Shown here: piece by piece, positions 1 through 7,923 of the stretch
Layout of the letters: each line of letters starts with the position of its first letter
Position numbering within the stretch: the first letter of the stretch is position 1
Source: Arthrobacter sp. PAMC25284
GTDB lineage: Bacteria > Actinomycetota > Actinomycetes > Actinomycetales > Micrococcaceae
Assembly: GCF_019443425.1 (NCBI RefSeq)
Contig: NZ_CP080382.1
Coordinates: 496,001 to 560,000 of the forward strand
Length of the DNA stretch: 64,000 bases
Direction: 5' to 3'
Translations under genes and position numbers: made by a program
The notes under the pieces: model-generated
Database searches by the model: none
Seen by the model: only the letters and a program-made list of their open reading frames with translations
What the model was told of the DNA's origin: nothing

Positions 1-497
1 GCCCGCAGCAGGGCCTGCGCGGCATGATTGCCCGGGCTGGTTTGGGCCCTCAGCTCGCGGGCGCCGGCGGCCAACGCCAGGTCCCTGACCAGCCGAAACG
101 CCTCCGCGCCGATGCCGGTCCCACGCATGGCCCGGCCCAGCCAGATTCCGGTCTCCAGCGACTGGCTGTCCGATTCGTGGTCCCGCCCACGGCTTGGGTC
201 CCGCCCACGGCTTTGATCCGCCGGTCCGGTCCGCCGGAGCCGGATGGACCCGGCAATTTCGCCATTGCTGTAGACGGCCCAGGTCTTCTCCGCGGCCGGC
301 CCTTCGAGCCCGGCAGCGGCGGCCCGGTGGTAGGCCCGGAACCAGCTGATCCGTTCGGTGTTCCAGCCGGCGGTGCCGCCCAGGGGTGGGGTGACTTCGT
401 CGGCGTCGGCGTCGCTGGTGGCAAGGGCCAGCAGTTCCACGAGGACGGCCTCAGTCACGTCCTCCAGCACTACTCGGGATTCATTTGAGACGGGCAT
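1..497 (-). CDS. GNAT family N-acetyltransferase, 3' end cut by the window edge
   Basis: The start is ATG at 497 (MPVSNESRVVLEDVTEAVL...). The frame stays open to the window edge, so 165 residues are visible and the C-terminus is missing. Residues about 116-132 (ETGIWLGRAMRGTGIGAEA) match the acetyl-CoA pyrophosphate-binding loop of GNAT enzymes, here of the RimJ/aminoglycoside-acetyltransferase-like branch, and N157 lies in the usual region after motif A. The start codon overlaps the 3' end of the upstream yigZ-like gene by 17 nt, so the two are probably co-transcribed. A small tandem duplication adds Arg/Gly/Asp-rich residues around 97-107, just before motif A. The substrate cannot be told from the sequence. 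Confidence 0.75.
   Translation of the reverse strand, partial: MPVSNESRVVLEDVTEAVLVELLALATSDADADEVTPPLGGTAGWNTERISWFRAYHRAAAAGLEGPAAEKTWAVYSNGEIAGSIRLRRTGPADQSRGRDPSRGRDHESDSQSLETGIWLGRAMRGTGIGAEAFRLVRDLALAAGARELRAQTSPGNHAAQALLR
179..213. repeat. 18-bp-period tandem duplication inside the GNAT gene
   Basis: A 17-bp unit, ggtcccgcccacggctt, occurs at 179-195 and again at 197-213, a period of 18 bp. It keeps the reading frame and encodes two copies of an SRGRD-type hexapeptide in the GNAT protein. It looks like a recent slippage or duplication event in a surface loop. Confidence 0.8.
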
Positions 498-1182
498 CGA
501 TCCACCGTGTTTCTCCGGGCACCAGGGTGGCTGTTCCGGCCGACAGCGAGGCCAGGAGCGCAGCTGCCTCTGCGAGGGCCGCCGCTTCGTCCGGGAGGGC
601 AATCTTCAGGACAGCATCCTGCGCCTCATATCCGGTCTCTGCCATCACCTGGCCTGCCGAGCGCAGTTCGTTCTCCAGGCGACCGGCCGCGGCATGGGGG
701 ACCCGCACCGAGCAGATGCGCAACCGCCGCCGCAGGACCAGCGGCGCGAGATCCGCCGCGGCCGAGACCGATTCCGAGTAGGCCCGCACCAGACCGCCGG
801 CGCCGAGCAGGATGCCGCCGAAGTAGCGGACGACGACGGCGGTGATGTCGCTGAGGTCGGCGTTCCCTGTGGGGGTTTCCCGCTTCAGGAGCGCGTCCAG
901 CATCGGGATCCCCGCGGTTCCGGACGGCTCACCGTCGTCGCTGGAGCGCTGGATTCCGCGGTCCGGGCCGAGCACGAACGCGGAGCAGTGATGGCGGGCG
1001 TCATGGAATTCCCGGCGCAGGCCGGCAATCACAGCCCGGGCGCTGTCCTCGTCTCCGGTCCGGGCAAGAACGGTGATGAACCTGGATCGTTTGACCTCCA
1101 GCTCATGGCGGAATCCCGGTCCGGCGGCCAGGGTTGTGTAGACCGTCGCCCGGCTCTCCTCGATATCCACGTCATCTGCCAC
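481..1182 (-). CDS. YigZ/IMPACT family protein
   Basis: This 233-residue protein has the IMPACT N-terminal (UPF0029) signature. EVKRSRFITVLART lies at about 29-42, DARHHCSAFVLG at 61-72, SSDDGEPSGTAGIPMLDAL at 80-98 and VVRYFGGILLGAGGLVRAYS at 117-136. A smaller DUF1949-like C-terminal domain follows. Bacterial YigZ is thought to bind nucleic acids or the ribosome by analogy with eukaryotic IMPACT; its exact role is not established. The length is normal for the family. The gene begins 22 bp from the divergent coaE start and its 3' end overlaps the following GNAT gene by 17 nt. Confidence 0.85.
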   Translation of the reverse strand: MADDVDIEESRATVYTTLAAGPGFRHELEVKRSRFITVLARTGDEDSARAVIAGLRREFHDARHHCSAFVLGPDRGIQRSSDDGEPSGTAGIPMLDALLKRETPTGNADLSDITAVVVRYFGGILLGAGGLVRAYSESVSAAADLAPLVLRRRLRICSVRVPHAAAGRLENELRSAGQVMAETGYEAQDAVLKIALPDEAAALAEAAALLASLSAGTATLVPGETRWIDARLK

Positions 1183-1204
1183 CGGATCAGTTTAGTCTGG
1201 TGGG

Positions 1205-2506
1205 GTGTTGATGATCGGGTTGACCGGCGGGATCGCTGCAGGAAAGTCAGTGGCTGCTGCCCGCCTGCGTGAACGCGGCGCCGTGCTTGTTGATGCTGAT
1301 GCGCTGGCCCGCGAAGTGGTGGAGCCCGGCACGCCGGGCCTGGCCCGGGTAGTGGAGGAGTTTGGCGCGGAGATGCTCACGGCCGACGGCGCGCTGGACC
1401 GCGCCCGTCTGGGTGCTGCGGTCTTCGGTCATCCCGGGCGGCTCGAGACGCTCAACGGCATCATCCATCCTTTGGTGCGCGAACGCGCCGCCGCGCTCGT
1501 CGCCGCGGCCCCTGTCGGTGCTGTCGTTGTCCAGGACATCCCGCTCCTGGTGGAAACCGGGCAGGGCCGAAACTTCCACCTGGTCGTAGTGGTGGATGCG
1601 CCGGACGGACTGCGGCTCCAACGGCTGCTGGAGCGCCGGCAGATGGGCGAAGAAGCCGCACGGTCGAGAATGGCCGCCCAGGCATCCCGGGCCGACCGGC
1701 TGGCCGCCGCCGATGTAGTGCTCGAGAACGAGGGCACGCCGGAAGACCTCGCGGCCGCCGTCGACCGCCTGTGGGATGACCGGCTGGTGCCCTTCGCGCT
1801 CAATGTCGCACAGGAGCGGATCGCCCCACGGACGGAAGGCCCGGTCATTGCCGCGTTCAATCCGGACTGGAACACCCAGGCAGGCCGGATTATTGCCCGA
1901 CTGCAGGCGGTGGCGCCGCAGGAGATCCTCGCGGTCGACCATATCGGGTCCACCGCCGTACCGGGACTGGACGCCAAGGACGTTATAGACCTCCAGCTCA
2001 GCGTCCGCGATCTCGCCGCCGCCGATCGTCTCGCGCCGCTCCTGGCAGCCGCCGGTTATCCCCGCTGGCCCGGCATCATCACGGACAACCCCAAGCCCTC
2101 GCACCCTGACCCCGCCGACTGGGGGAAGAGGCTCCACGCCAACGCCGACCCAGGCCGGGCGGTAAACCTTCACCTTCGCTCCGCAGGATCGCCAGGGTGG
2201 CGTTACGCGCTGTGCTTCCGTGACTGGCTTCGGGCGGAAGGCCGGGCACGCACCGACTATCTGGCGGAAAAACGACGGGTGGCAACCCTGCACGCCGTGG
2301 ACAAGTCCACCGCGGGATACGCGGCAGACAAGGAAGGCTGGTTCACCGAGTACGCCGCGCCCCGCATGGAGGAATGGGTCCGGGAGGCCGGCTGGGCACC
2401 GCCGACGCCTGCCGTGGCGGTCAGTGGAGGCCCGGTCAGCGGCGGCCCGGACGATGCGGTGCCGCCTAAAGCTGAATCCGGAGCCGATGTCGGTGGTGCG
2501 CGGTAA
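1205..2506 (+). CDS. coaE: dephospho-CoA kinase fused to a GrpB (UPF0157) domain
   Basis: CoaE phosphorylates dephospho-CoA at the 3'-OH in the last step of coenzyme A synthesis. The N-terminal half has the P-loop GLTGGIAAGKS (about 5-15), the DADALARE acceptor motif (about 30-37) and the lid region LLERRQMGEEAARSRMAAQ. Residues about 205-390 are a GrpB-type nucleotidyltransferase-like domain (DHIGSTAVPGLDAKDVIDLQL, NLHLR). This fusion is common in Actinobacteria, including mycobacterial CoaE, and the role of the GrpB part is uncertain. Residues after about 395 are low complexity (VSGGPVSGGPDD). The start is GTG 1205 or ATG 1211; I cannot separate them. uvrB follows after 9 bp. Confidence 0.93.
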   Translation: MLMIGLTGGIAAGKSVAAARLRERGAVLVDADALAREVVEPGTPGLARVVEEFGAEMLTADGALDRARLGAAVFGHPGRLETLNGIIHPLVRERAAALVAAAPVGAVVVQDIPLLVETGQGRNFHLVVVVDAPDGLRLQRLLERRQMGEEAARSRMAAQASRADRLAAADVVLENEGTPEDLAAAVDRLWDDRLVPFALNVAQERIAPRTEGPVIAAFNPDWNTQAGRIIARLQAVAPQEILAVDHIGSTAVPGLDAKDVIDLQLSVRDLAAADRLAPLLAAAGYPRWPGIITDNPKPSHPDPADWGKRLHANADPGRAVNLHLRSAGSPGWRYALCFRDWLRAEGRARTDYLAEKRRVATLHAVDKSTAGYAADKEGWFTEYAAPRMEEWVREAGWAPPTPAVAVSGGPVSGGPDDAVPPKAESGADVGGAR

Positions 2507-2515
2507 ATTAGTCGC

Positions 2516-4615
2516 ATGAGTCTTGCCCAGGAAATTAACCGTGTTGTGGCTCCCTTTGAGGTCATCAGCGAGTTCCAGCCGGCCGGTGACCAGCCCGCAG
2601 CCATCGCGGAACTGACCGAGCGCATCCAGAACGGCGAAAAAGACGTGGTCCTGCTCGGTGCCACCGGAACCGGTAAAAGCGCCACGACGGCGTGGCTGAT
2701 CGAACAGGTCCAGCGTCCCACCCTGGTGATGGTGCAAAACAAGACGCTCGCCGCGCAACTCGCCAACGAATTCCGCGAACTGCTTCCGAACAACGCGGTC
2801 GAATACTTCGTCTCCTACTACGACTACTACCAGCCAGAGGCGTATGTGGCGCAGACAGATACGTTCATCGAGAAGGACTCCTCGGTGAACGAGGAAGTCG
2901 AACGGCTCCGGCACTCGGCCACCAACGCGCTGCTGACGCGTCGGGATGTGATTGTGGTGGCCACCGTCTCCTGCATCTACGGCCTGGGCACCCCGGAAGA
3001 GTACATTGCCGGGATGGTTACGCTCCGTAAGGGGGCAGAGATGAACCGGGATGACCTGCTCCGGAAATTCGTGTCGATGCAGTACACACGAAATGACATG
3101 GACTTCCACCGCGGCACGTTCCGGGTCCGCGGGGACACCGTGGAAATCATTCCGATGTACGAAGAGCTGGCGATCCGGATCGAGTTCTTCGGCGATGAGA
3201 TTGAAAACATCCATACCCTGCACCCGCTGACCGGCGAAGTGCTCCGGGATGAGGACGAAATGTACGTCTTCCCGGCCTCGCACTATGTGGCCGGCCCGGA
3301 GCGTATGGGCCGGGCAATTACGAGAATCGAAGACGAGCTCGCCGAACGGCTCAAGGTCCTGGAAAGCCAGAACAAACTGGTCGAATCCCAGCGGCTGCGG
3401 ATGCGCACCACCTATGACCTGGAAATGATGCAGCAGATGGGGTTCTGCAACGGTATCGAGAACTACTCCTCGCATATCGACGGCCGCGCCCGCGGAACCG
3501 CGCCGCACTGCCTCATCGACTACTTCCCGGACGATTTCCTCCTCGTGATCGATGAATCCCACGTCACGGTGCCGCAGATCGGCGCCATGTACGAGGGCGA
3601 CATGTCACGCAAACGCAACCTCGTGGACCACGGCTTCCGGCTGCCCTCGGCAATGGACAACCGCCCGCTCAAATGGGATGAATTCCAGGACCGCGTGGGC
3701 CAGACGGTCTACCTGTCCGCCACCCCGGGCAAGTACGAGCTCGGCAAGTCCGACGGCTTCGTGCAGCAGATTATCCGCCCGACCGGCCTGATCGACCCCG
3801 AGGTGATCGTGAAGCCCACCAAGGGCCAGATTGATGACCTCCTGGCCGAAATCCAGACCCGGACCGCGAAAAACGAACGCGTCCTCGTGACAACGCTGAC
3901 CAAACGGATGGCCGAGGACCTCACCGACTACCTGCTGGGGCACGGCATCAAAGTCGAGTATCTGCACTCGGACGTGGACACCCTCCGCCGGGTGGAACTG
4001 CTGCGCGAACTGCGGATGGGTGTCTTCGACGTCCTGGTCGGTATCAACCTGCTCCGCGAAGGCCTTGACCTCCCCGAGGTCTCCCTCGTCAGCATCCTCG
4101 ACGCGGACAAGGAAGGCTTCCTGCGCTCAGCCACGTCGCTGATCCAGACCATCGGCCGCGCCGCCCGCAACGTCTCCGGTGAGGTCCACATGTACGCGGA
4201 CCGTATCACCGACTCGATGGCCAAGGCCATCGACGAAACCAACCGCCGCCGCGCTATCCAGGTTGCCTACAACACCGAGAAGGGCATCGATCCGCAGCCG
4301 CTCCGGAAGAAGATCGCCGACATCACGGACCAGATCGCCAAGGAGGACGCGGACACCCAGGAACTGCTGAACAACAACCGCCTGGCGAAGGGCGGCAAGC
4401 GGAGCAAATCGGGCGCAAAGGGCGCCGCGATGATCCGGCAGGACGGGCTGGCCGCCGCGCCCGCCGAGGACCTTGTGGGACTGATCGAGCAATTGACTGA
4501 GCAGATGCACGCAGCCGCCGCTGAGCTGCAGTTCGAGCTCGCCGCCCGGCTCCGCGACGAGGTCGGCGATCTCAAGAAGGAACTCCGGCAGATGCAATCG
4601 GCCGGGCACGCCTAG
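2516..4615 (+). CDS. uvrB: excinuclease ABC subunit B (UvrB)
   Basis: UvrB is the damage-verification helicase-like subunit of nucleotide excision repair. It receives DNA from UvrA and recruits UvrC. The Walker A motif GATGTGKS lies at about 48-55. The DNA-clamping beta-hairpin region with [15 protein letters not shown] starts near 97, DESH at about 345-348, and helicase motifs V/VI ([23 protein letters not shown]) follow. The C-terminal UVR motif that binds UvrC is at about 660-690. At 699 residues it is full length. It sits directly behind coaE, so it may share that promoter. uvrA and uvrC are in the same window at 15.8 and 20.3 kb. Confidence 0.98.
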   Translation: MSLAQEINRVVAPFEVISEFQPAGDQPAAIAELTERIQNGEKDVVLLGATGTGKSATTAWLIEQVQRPTLVMVQNKTLAAQLANEFRELLPNNAVEYFVSYYDYYQPEAYVAQTDTFIEKDSSVNEEVERLRHSATNALLTRRDVIVVATVSCIYGLGTPEEYIAGMVTLRKGAEMNRDDLLRKFVSMQYTRNDMDFHRGTFRVRGDTVEIIPMYEELAIRIEFFGDEIENIHTLHPLTGEVLRDEDEMYVFPASHYVAGPERMGRAITRIEDELAERLKVLESQNKLVESQRLRMRTTYDLEMMQQMGFCNGIENYSSHIDGRARGTAPHCLIDYFPDDFLLVIDESHVTVPQIGAMYEGDMSRKRNLVDHGFRLPSAMDNRPLKWDEFQDRVGQTVYLSATPGKYELGKSDGFVQQIIRPTGLIDPEVIVKPTKGQIDDLLAEIQTRTAKNERVLVTTLTKRMAEDLTDYLLGHGIKVEYLHSDVDTLRRVELLRELRMGVFDVLVGINLLREGLDLPEVSLVSILDADKEGFLRSATSLIQTIGRAARNVSGEVHMYADRITDSMAKAIDETNRRRAIQVAYNTEKGIDPQPLRKKIADITDQIAKEDADTQELLNNNRLAKGGKRSKSGAKGAAMIRQDGLAAAPAEDLVGLIEQLTEQMHAAAAELQFELAARLRDEVGDLKKELRQMQSAGHA

Positions 4616-4619
4616 GGTA

Positions 4620-4790
4620 CAGTGGACCGAACGTAGGGGAGTATCCCAAGCGCTACGATCGTCAGCACGCACGGCACAGATGCCGTGCCGGGCGTAGCGG
4701 GCAGCCAGGCAGTACCAGGTACGCAGTACCGGACATGCAGAGCCGTCGGAGAGACTTGCACCGCTGAGTCATACCCTGCGAAAGGTACAT
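4620..4790 (+). promoter_or_regulatory. probable yybP-ykoY family (manganese) riboswitch upstream of terC
   Basis: The leader between uvrB and terC holds AGGGGAGTA at 4635-4643, a stable hairpin GCACGGCA-caga-TGCCGTGC at 4669-4688, and GGAGAGAC at 4748-4755. A box containing CCTGCGAAAGG follows near the start codon. An early GGGGAGUA and a later GGAGAGAC element flanking a variable helix is the pattern I associate with actinobacterial yybP-ykoY leaders. These sense Mn2+ and often precede TerC-like membrane proteins. The last element overlaps the ribosome-binding site, which would allow translational control. I recognised this by eye; it has not been scored with a covariance model. Confidence 0.6.
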
Positions 4791-4792
4791 AC

Positions 4793-5821
4793 GTGCCCGA
4801 ATTGCCCCTCTGGTTCGAAATCGGCTCGTTTGCCGTCCTCGGCGTCATCCTCGCCATCGACCTGCTCATGGTCCTCAAACGCCCGCATGAGCCTTCCATG
4901 AAGGAAGCAGGGCTGTGGGTTTCCTTCTACGTGGCCCTCGCCCTCATCTTCGCCGGGGCCATGTTTGCCTTTACCGGCCCGGAATATGGCGGTCAGTTCC
5001 TCGCTGGCTGGGTGACGGAATACAGCCTCAGCATCGACAACTTGTTTGTCTTTATCATCATCATGGCCCGGTTCTCGGTACCGCGGAAATACCAGCAGGA
5101 AGTCCTGATGGTGGGTATCATCATTGCGCTCATCCTGCGCGGGATCTTTATCCTCGTCGGTGCCATTGTGATCGAGCAGTTCAGCTGGGTGTTCTACATC
5201 TTTGGTGCCTTCCTGCTCTGGACCGCCTGGAAGCAGGCGCAGGACGACGGGGAGGACGAGGAAGACCGGGAAAACCCGCTCATCGCCCGGATCCGCAAGG
5301 TACTGCCGATGTCCGAGAAGTACGACGGCGGGAAGCTGCGGACTGTGGTCGACGGCCGGCAGGTGTTCACCCCAATGCTGATCGTTTTCATCACCATTGG
5401 TTTGACGGACCTGCTGTTCGCGGTGGACTCCATCCCCGCTATTTTTGGGCTCACGCAGAGCGCGTTTATTGTGTTCACGGCTAACATCTTCGCTCTGATG
5501 GGCCTGCGCCAGCTCTACTTCCTGCTCGGCGGCCTGATGACCCGCCTCGTCTATCTCAAGCACGCGCTCTCGGTCATTCTGGGGTTCATCGGTGTCAAGC
5601 TGGTCCTACATGCCATGCACGTCAACGAATTGCCGTTCATCAACAGCGGCCGGCACATCGAGTGGGCGCCCGAGATCCCGACGTTCGTATCCCTCGGGGT
5701 CATCATCGTCACCATCATCGTCGCCGTCATCGCCAGCCTGCTCAGCTCCAGCGCCACGTCCACGAAGGTGGACGCCAGGCTCGAGGAGGACTCCCGCAAG
5801 AGTTTGGTTGACGCCGAGTAG
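4793..5821 (+). CDS. TerC family integral membrane protein
   Basis: The protein has 342 residues with about nine hydrophobic segments. Conserved TerC motifs with membrane-embedded acidic residues are present: AIDLL near 23, EYSLSIDNLFVF near 75-86, and GLTDLLFAVDSIPAIFGLTQ near 205-225. Members (TerC, Alx, MeeF/MeeY) are linked to tellurite resistance and, in several bacteria, to Mn2+ export that metallates secreted proteins. The start is set at GTG 4793 because GAAAGG lies 7 nt upstream and the hydrophobic N-terminus begins there; the open frame further upstream covers the leader RNA. The upstream Mn-type riboswitch supports a manganese role here. A strong terminator follows 20 bp after the stop. 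Confidence 0.9.
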   Translation: MPELPLWFEIGSFAVLGVILAIDLLMVLKRPHEPSMKEAGLWVSFYVALALIFAGAMFAFTGPEYGGQFLAGWVTEYSLSIDNLFVFIIIMARFSVPRKYQQEVLMVGIIIALILRGIFILVGAIVIEQFSWVFYIFGAFLLWTAWKQAQDDGEDEEDRENPLIARIRKVLPMSEKYDGGKLRTVVDGRQVFTPMLIVFITIGLTDLLFAVDSIPAIFGLTQSAFIVFTANIFALMGLRQLYFLLGGLMTRLVYLKHALSVILGFIGVKLVLHAMHVNELPFINSGRHIEWAPEIPTFVSLGVIIVTIIVAVIASLLSSSATSTKVDARLEEDSRKSLVDAE

Positions 5822-5840
5822 GGCCTGACTTTCCGGGATC

Positions 5841-5882
5841 AATGCGGCGCGGACACCTGAGCAGGTGTCCGCGCCGCATTTC
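5841..5882. terminator. strong bidirectional hairpin terminator
   Basis: AATGCGGCGCGGACACCT pairs perfectly with AGGTGTCCGCGCCGCATT (18 bp) around a 4-nt loop, followed by TTC. It lies between the convergent terC and S33 peptidase genes and can serve both. Confidence 0.85.
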
Positions 5883-5920
5883 TGATTGACCGAGCCGTGT
5901 AGAAGTGGTGCTCCGCGGAG

Positions 5921-7372
5921 CTATCCCGCGGCGCGGACCATGCCAAGGAGCCGGCTGAAGATCGCTTCTCCGTCATCGGCGATGCCGTCGTGGTGGAAGT
6001 CCGCCGTCTCCCAGACCTGCAGTCCGCGGACAGCAGATGCCGTTTCAAGCGAAAGCTCCCGGTCGACATAAATGTCGTCGCTATAGACCGCCGCTGCTAC
6101 CGGCACCGCGTTGTTCGCCAGACGACCGGAATCGTAGAGCCGCGGCCAGTCGGCCTTCGCAGCCAGCAGCTGTGCGACGTCGCCCAGCGGGCGGAGAGCG
6201 GCGTCCTGCTCGAAGTACCAGGGGTAGACCATCTCGCCGGTCAGCAGCGGCTCCGGGGCATCCGGGCGGAATTCCGGGAAATCCTCCAGCACCCGCCACG
6301 CAGCCCAGTCCGTCGCCGTGCCCTGGCCGTAGATCGACTCGTGCATCAGCGCGTAAAGCGGATTCGCAGAGCGGGACACAAGCGCGTGGACCTGCTCCAG
6401 GAATGCGTCGGAGAGCCGGTCGCCGTCGGGCGTCCGGACGAAAGCATCCTCCAGCAGGTGGTGCAGCGCGTCGACCCTCGTGTTGCCGCCAAGAAACGAG
6501 CCGACCATCTGGAAGCGCTCGACCGTGAGCCGGGCGCCGTCGGGCAAAATCTCCGCCGTGCTGCGCAGGTGCCCCGCGATCCGGCTGACAACCGCACGGT
6601 CCCCGGGATACCAGCCGAAGTACTCGGCGTTCCGGGCCGCGACCCGCTTAAAGGTTGCCTGGTACACCCGGTCTGCCGGTCCGCCCAGCGGGGCGAGGCC
6701 TCCGGTGACCAGTACTTCCCGCAACCCCTCCGGGGCGAAGGAAAGATAGCTCAGGGCACAGAAGCCCCCGAAGCTCTGGCCGTAGGCTGTCCACGGGCCG
6801 GATCCCAGGGCCTTCCGGATGGCCTCGGCGTCGGCGACGATCGAGTCAGCCCGGAAGTGCGCCAAATACTTGGCCTGGGCTGCGGCGTCGCCGCGCAGCG
6901 GCAGGGTGTTCCGGTCGACGGGCTGGGACAGGCCAGTGCCCCGTTGATCCAGCATGAGGATCCGGAAGTCCTTCGCGGCGGCCTTGGTCCATCCGTTCAG
7001 TGACGACAGCCGGTTACCGCGTCCGCCCGGTCCGCCTTGCAGGTACAGCAGCCATGGCAGCTGCGCGGCGTCCTCCTCACTGTGGTCTGCGGACACATAT
7101 TCACGGGCGAAAACGGTGATCGATTCCGCGCCGCCGGAGCGGCCACCGCCCGCCCCGGCACCTGCACCAAAATGATCCAACGGGATCCGGAAGTAATGTT
7201 CAGCGGTCCGCATGCCGCGGTAGCTGTGACGGGCCCGGACGGTATGCGGGACCGTGCTTTCGGCCTCCAGCCGGCCGGCCGCGGCAAGACCCGTCATCGG
7301 CAGGTCGACGAGCGGCACATTGGCTTCGGGCAGGTCAGCCGTGGGCAGGCCGGACTGGGGCACTTCAGCCAC
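5921..7372 (-). CDS. alpha/beta hydrolase, peptidase family S33 (prolyl iminopeptidase-like)
   Basis: This 483-residue cytoplasmic hydrolase is predicted to remove N-terminal residues, often proline, from peptides. The oxyanion-hole motif LQGGPGG is at about 111-117, DQRGTGLSQP at 142-151, the nucleophile Ser200 in GQSFGG, and the catalytic His in DFHH at about 458-461. These features and the length fit the larger prolyl aminopeptidases of Actinobacteria. The first 35 residues repeat short LP-containing segments (GLPTADLPEANVPLVDLP) and have no signal-peptide character. The gene starts 6 bp after the upstream GNAT gene ends, so the two likely form one transcript. Substrate preference is inferred from the family only. 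Confidence 0.85.
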   Translation of the reverse strand: MAEVPQSGLPTADLPEANVPLVDLPMTGLAAAGRLEAESTVPHTVRARHSYRGMRTAEHYFRIPLDHFGAGAGAGGGRSGGAESITVFAREYVSADHSEEDAAQLPWLLYLQGGPGGRGNRLSSLNGWTKAAAKDFRILMLDQRGTGLSQPVDRNTLPLRGDAAAQAKYLAHFRADSIVADAEAIRKALGSGPWTAYGQSFGGFCALSYLSFAPEGLREVLVTGGLAPLGGPADRVYQATFKRVAARNAEYFGWYPGDRAVVSRIAGHLRSTAEILPDGARLTVERFQMVGSFLGGNTRVDALHHLLEDAFVRTPDGDRLSDAFLEQVHALVSRSANPLYALMHESIYGQGTATDWAAWRVLEDFPEFRPDAPEPLLTGEMVYPWYFEQDAALRPLGDVAQLLAAKADWPRLYDSGRLANNAVPVAAAVYSDDIYVDRELSLETASAVRGLQVWETADFHHDGIADDGEAIFSRLLGMVRAAG

Positions 7373-7378
7373 CGGGAG

Positions 7379-7879
7379 CTAGCCGCGGGCCAGGGCCGTG
7401 CGGGCGCTGCCGAACGACGCCAGCGCGTCGCCGGTGAGCCGGAACGTTGACCAGCCGTCCATGGGTCCCGCACCGAGGCTCCGGTAGAAGTTGATGGAAG
7501 GCTCGTTCCAGTCCAGGACACTCCACTCGACACGGGCGTAGCCCTGTTCGACGGCGGTCGCGGCCAGGTGCTGCAGGAGCGCCTTGCCGTGCCCTTCGCC
7601 GCGGGCTTCCGGCATCACGTACAGGTCCTCCAGGTAGATACCGTGGACGCCCTCCCAGGTGGAGTAGTTCAGGAACCACAGGGCGAAGCCCTGGACGTCG
7701 CCTGCCGCGTTTTCCGCCATTGTCGCGAAGGCCCGGGGGTTCTCGCCGAAGAGCACTTCGGTAAGCAGCTCCGGGGTGTTCCGGACCGCATCCGGCTCCT
7801 TCTCGTACATCGCCAGATCATGGATCATCTGCAGGATTGCGGGGACATCGTTTGCCGTAGCAGGTCGGATTACACTCAT
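7379..7879 (-). CDS. GNAT family N-acetyltransferase (diamine/thialysine acetyltransferase-like)
   Basis: The 166-residue single-domain enzyme starts MSVIRPATANDVPAILQMI, a standard GNAT beginning. Motif A is YLEDLYVMPEARGEGHGKALLQHLA (about 82-106), with R-x-x-G-x-G for acetyl-CoA. NEPSINFYRSLGA (about 124-136) is motif B with the conserved Asn and Tyr. The pattern LEDLYV...G(K)ALL followed by W-x-V-L-D-W-N is typical of spermidine/thialysine acetyltransferases (SAT family), so a small amine is a reasonable substrate guess. It is followed directly by the S33 peptidase gene. Confidence 0.85.
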   Translation of the reverse strand: MSVIRPATANDVPAILQMIHDLAMYEKEPDAVRNTPELLTEVLFGENPRAFATMAENAAGDVQGFALWFLNYSTWEGVHGIYLEDLYVMPEARGEGHGKALLQHLAATAVEQGYARVEWSVLDWNEPSINFYRSLGAGPMDGWSTFRLTGDALASFGSARTALARG

Positions 7880-7923
7880 GGTCCGAGCTTACCGGCGCCG
7901 GATGCCGGATTGGTCCGGACCCG

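Noticed and set aside
1247..3562. 771-codon open frame on the minus strand across coaE and uvrB
   Set aside because: It is antisense to two clearly real genes, crosses their boundary, and its protein has no recognisable domain. High GC at third positions makes stops rare on the opposite strand.
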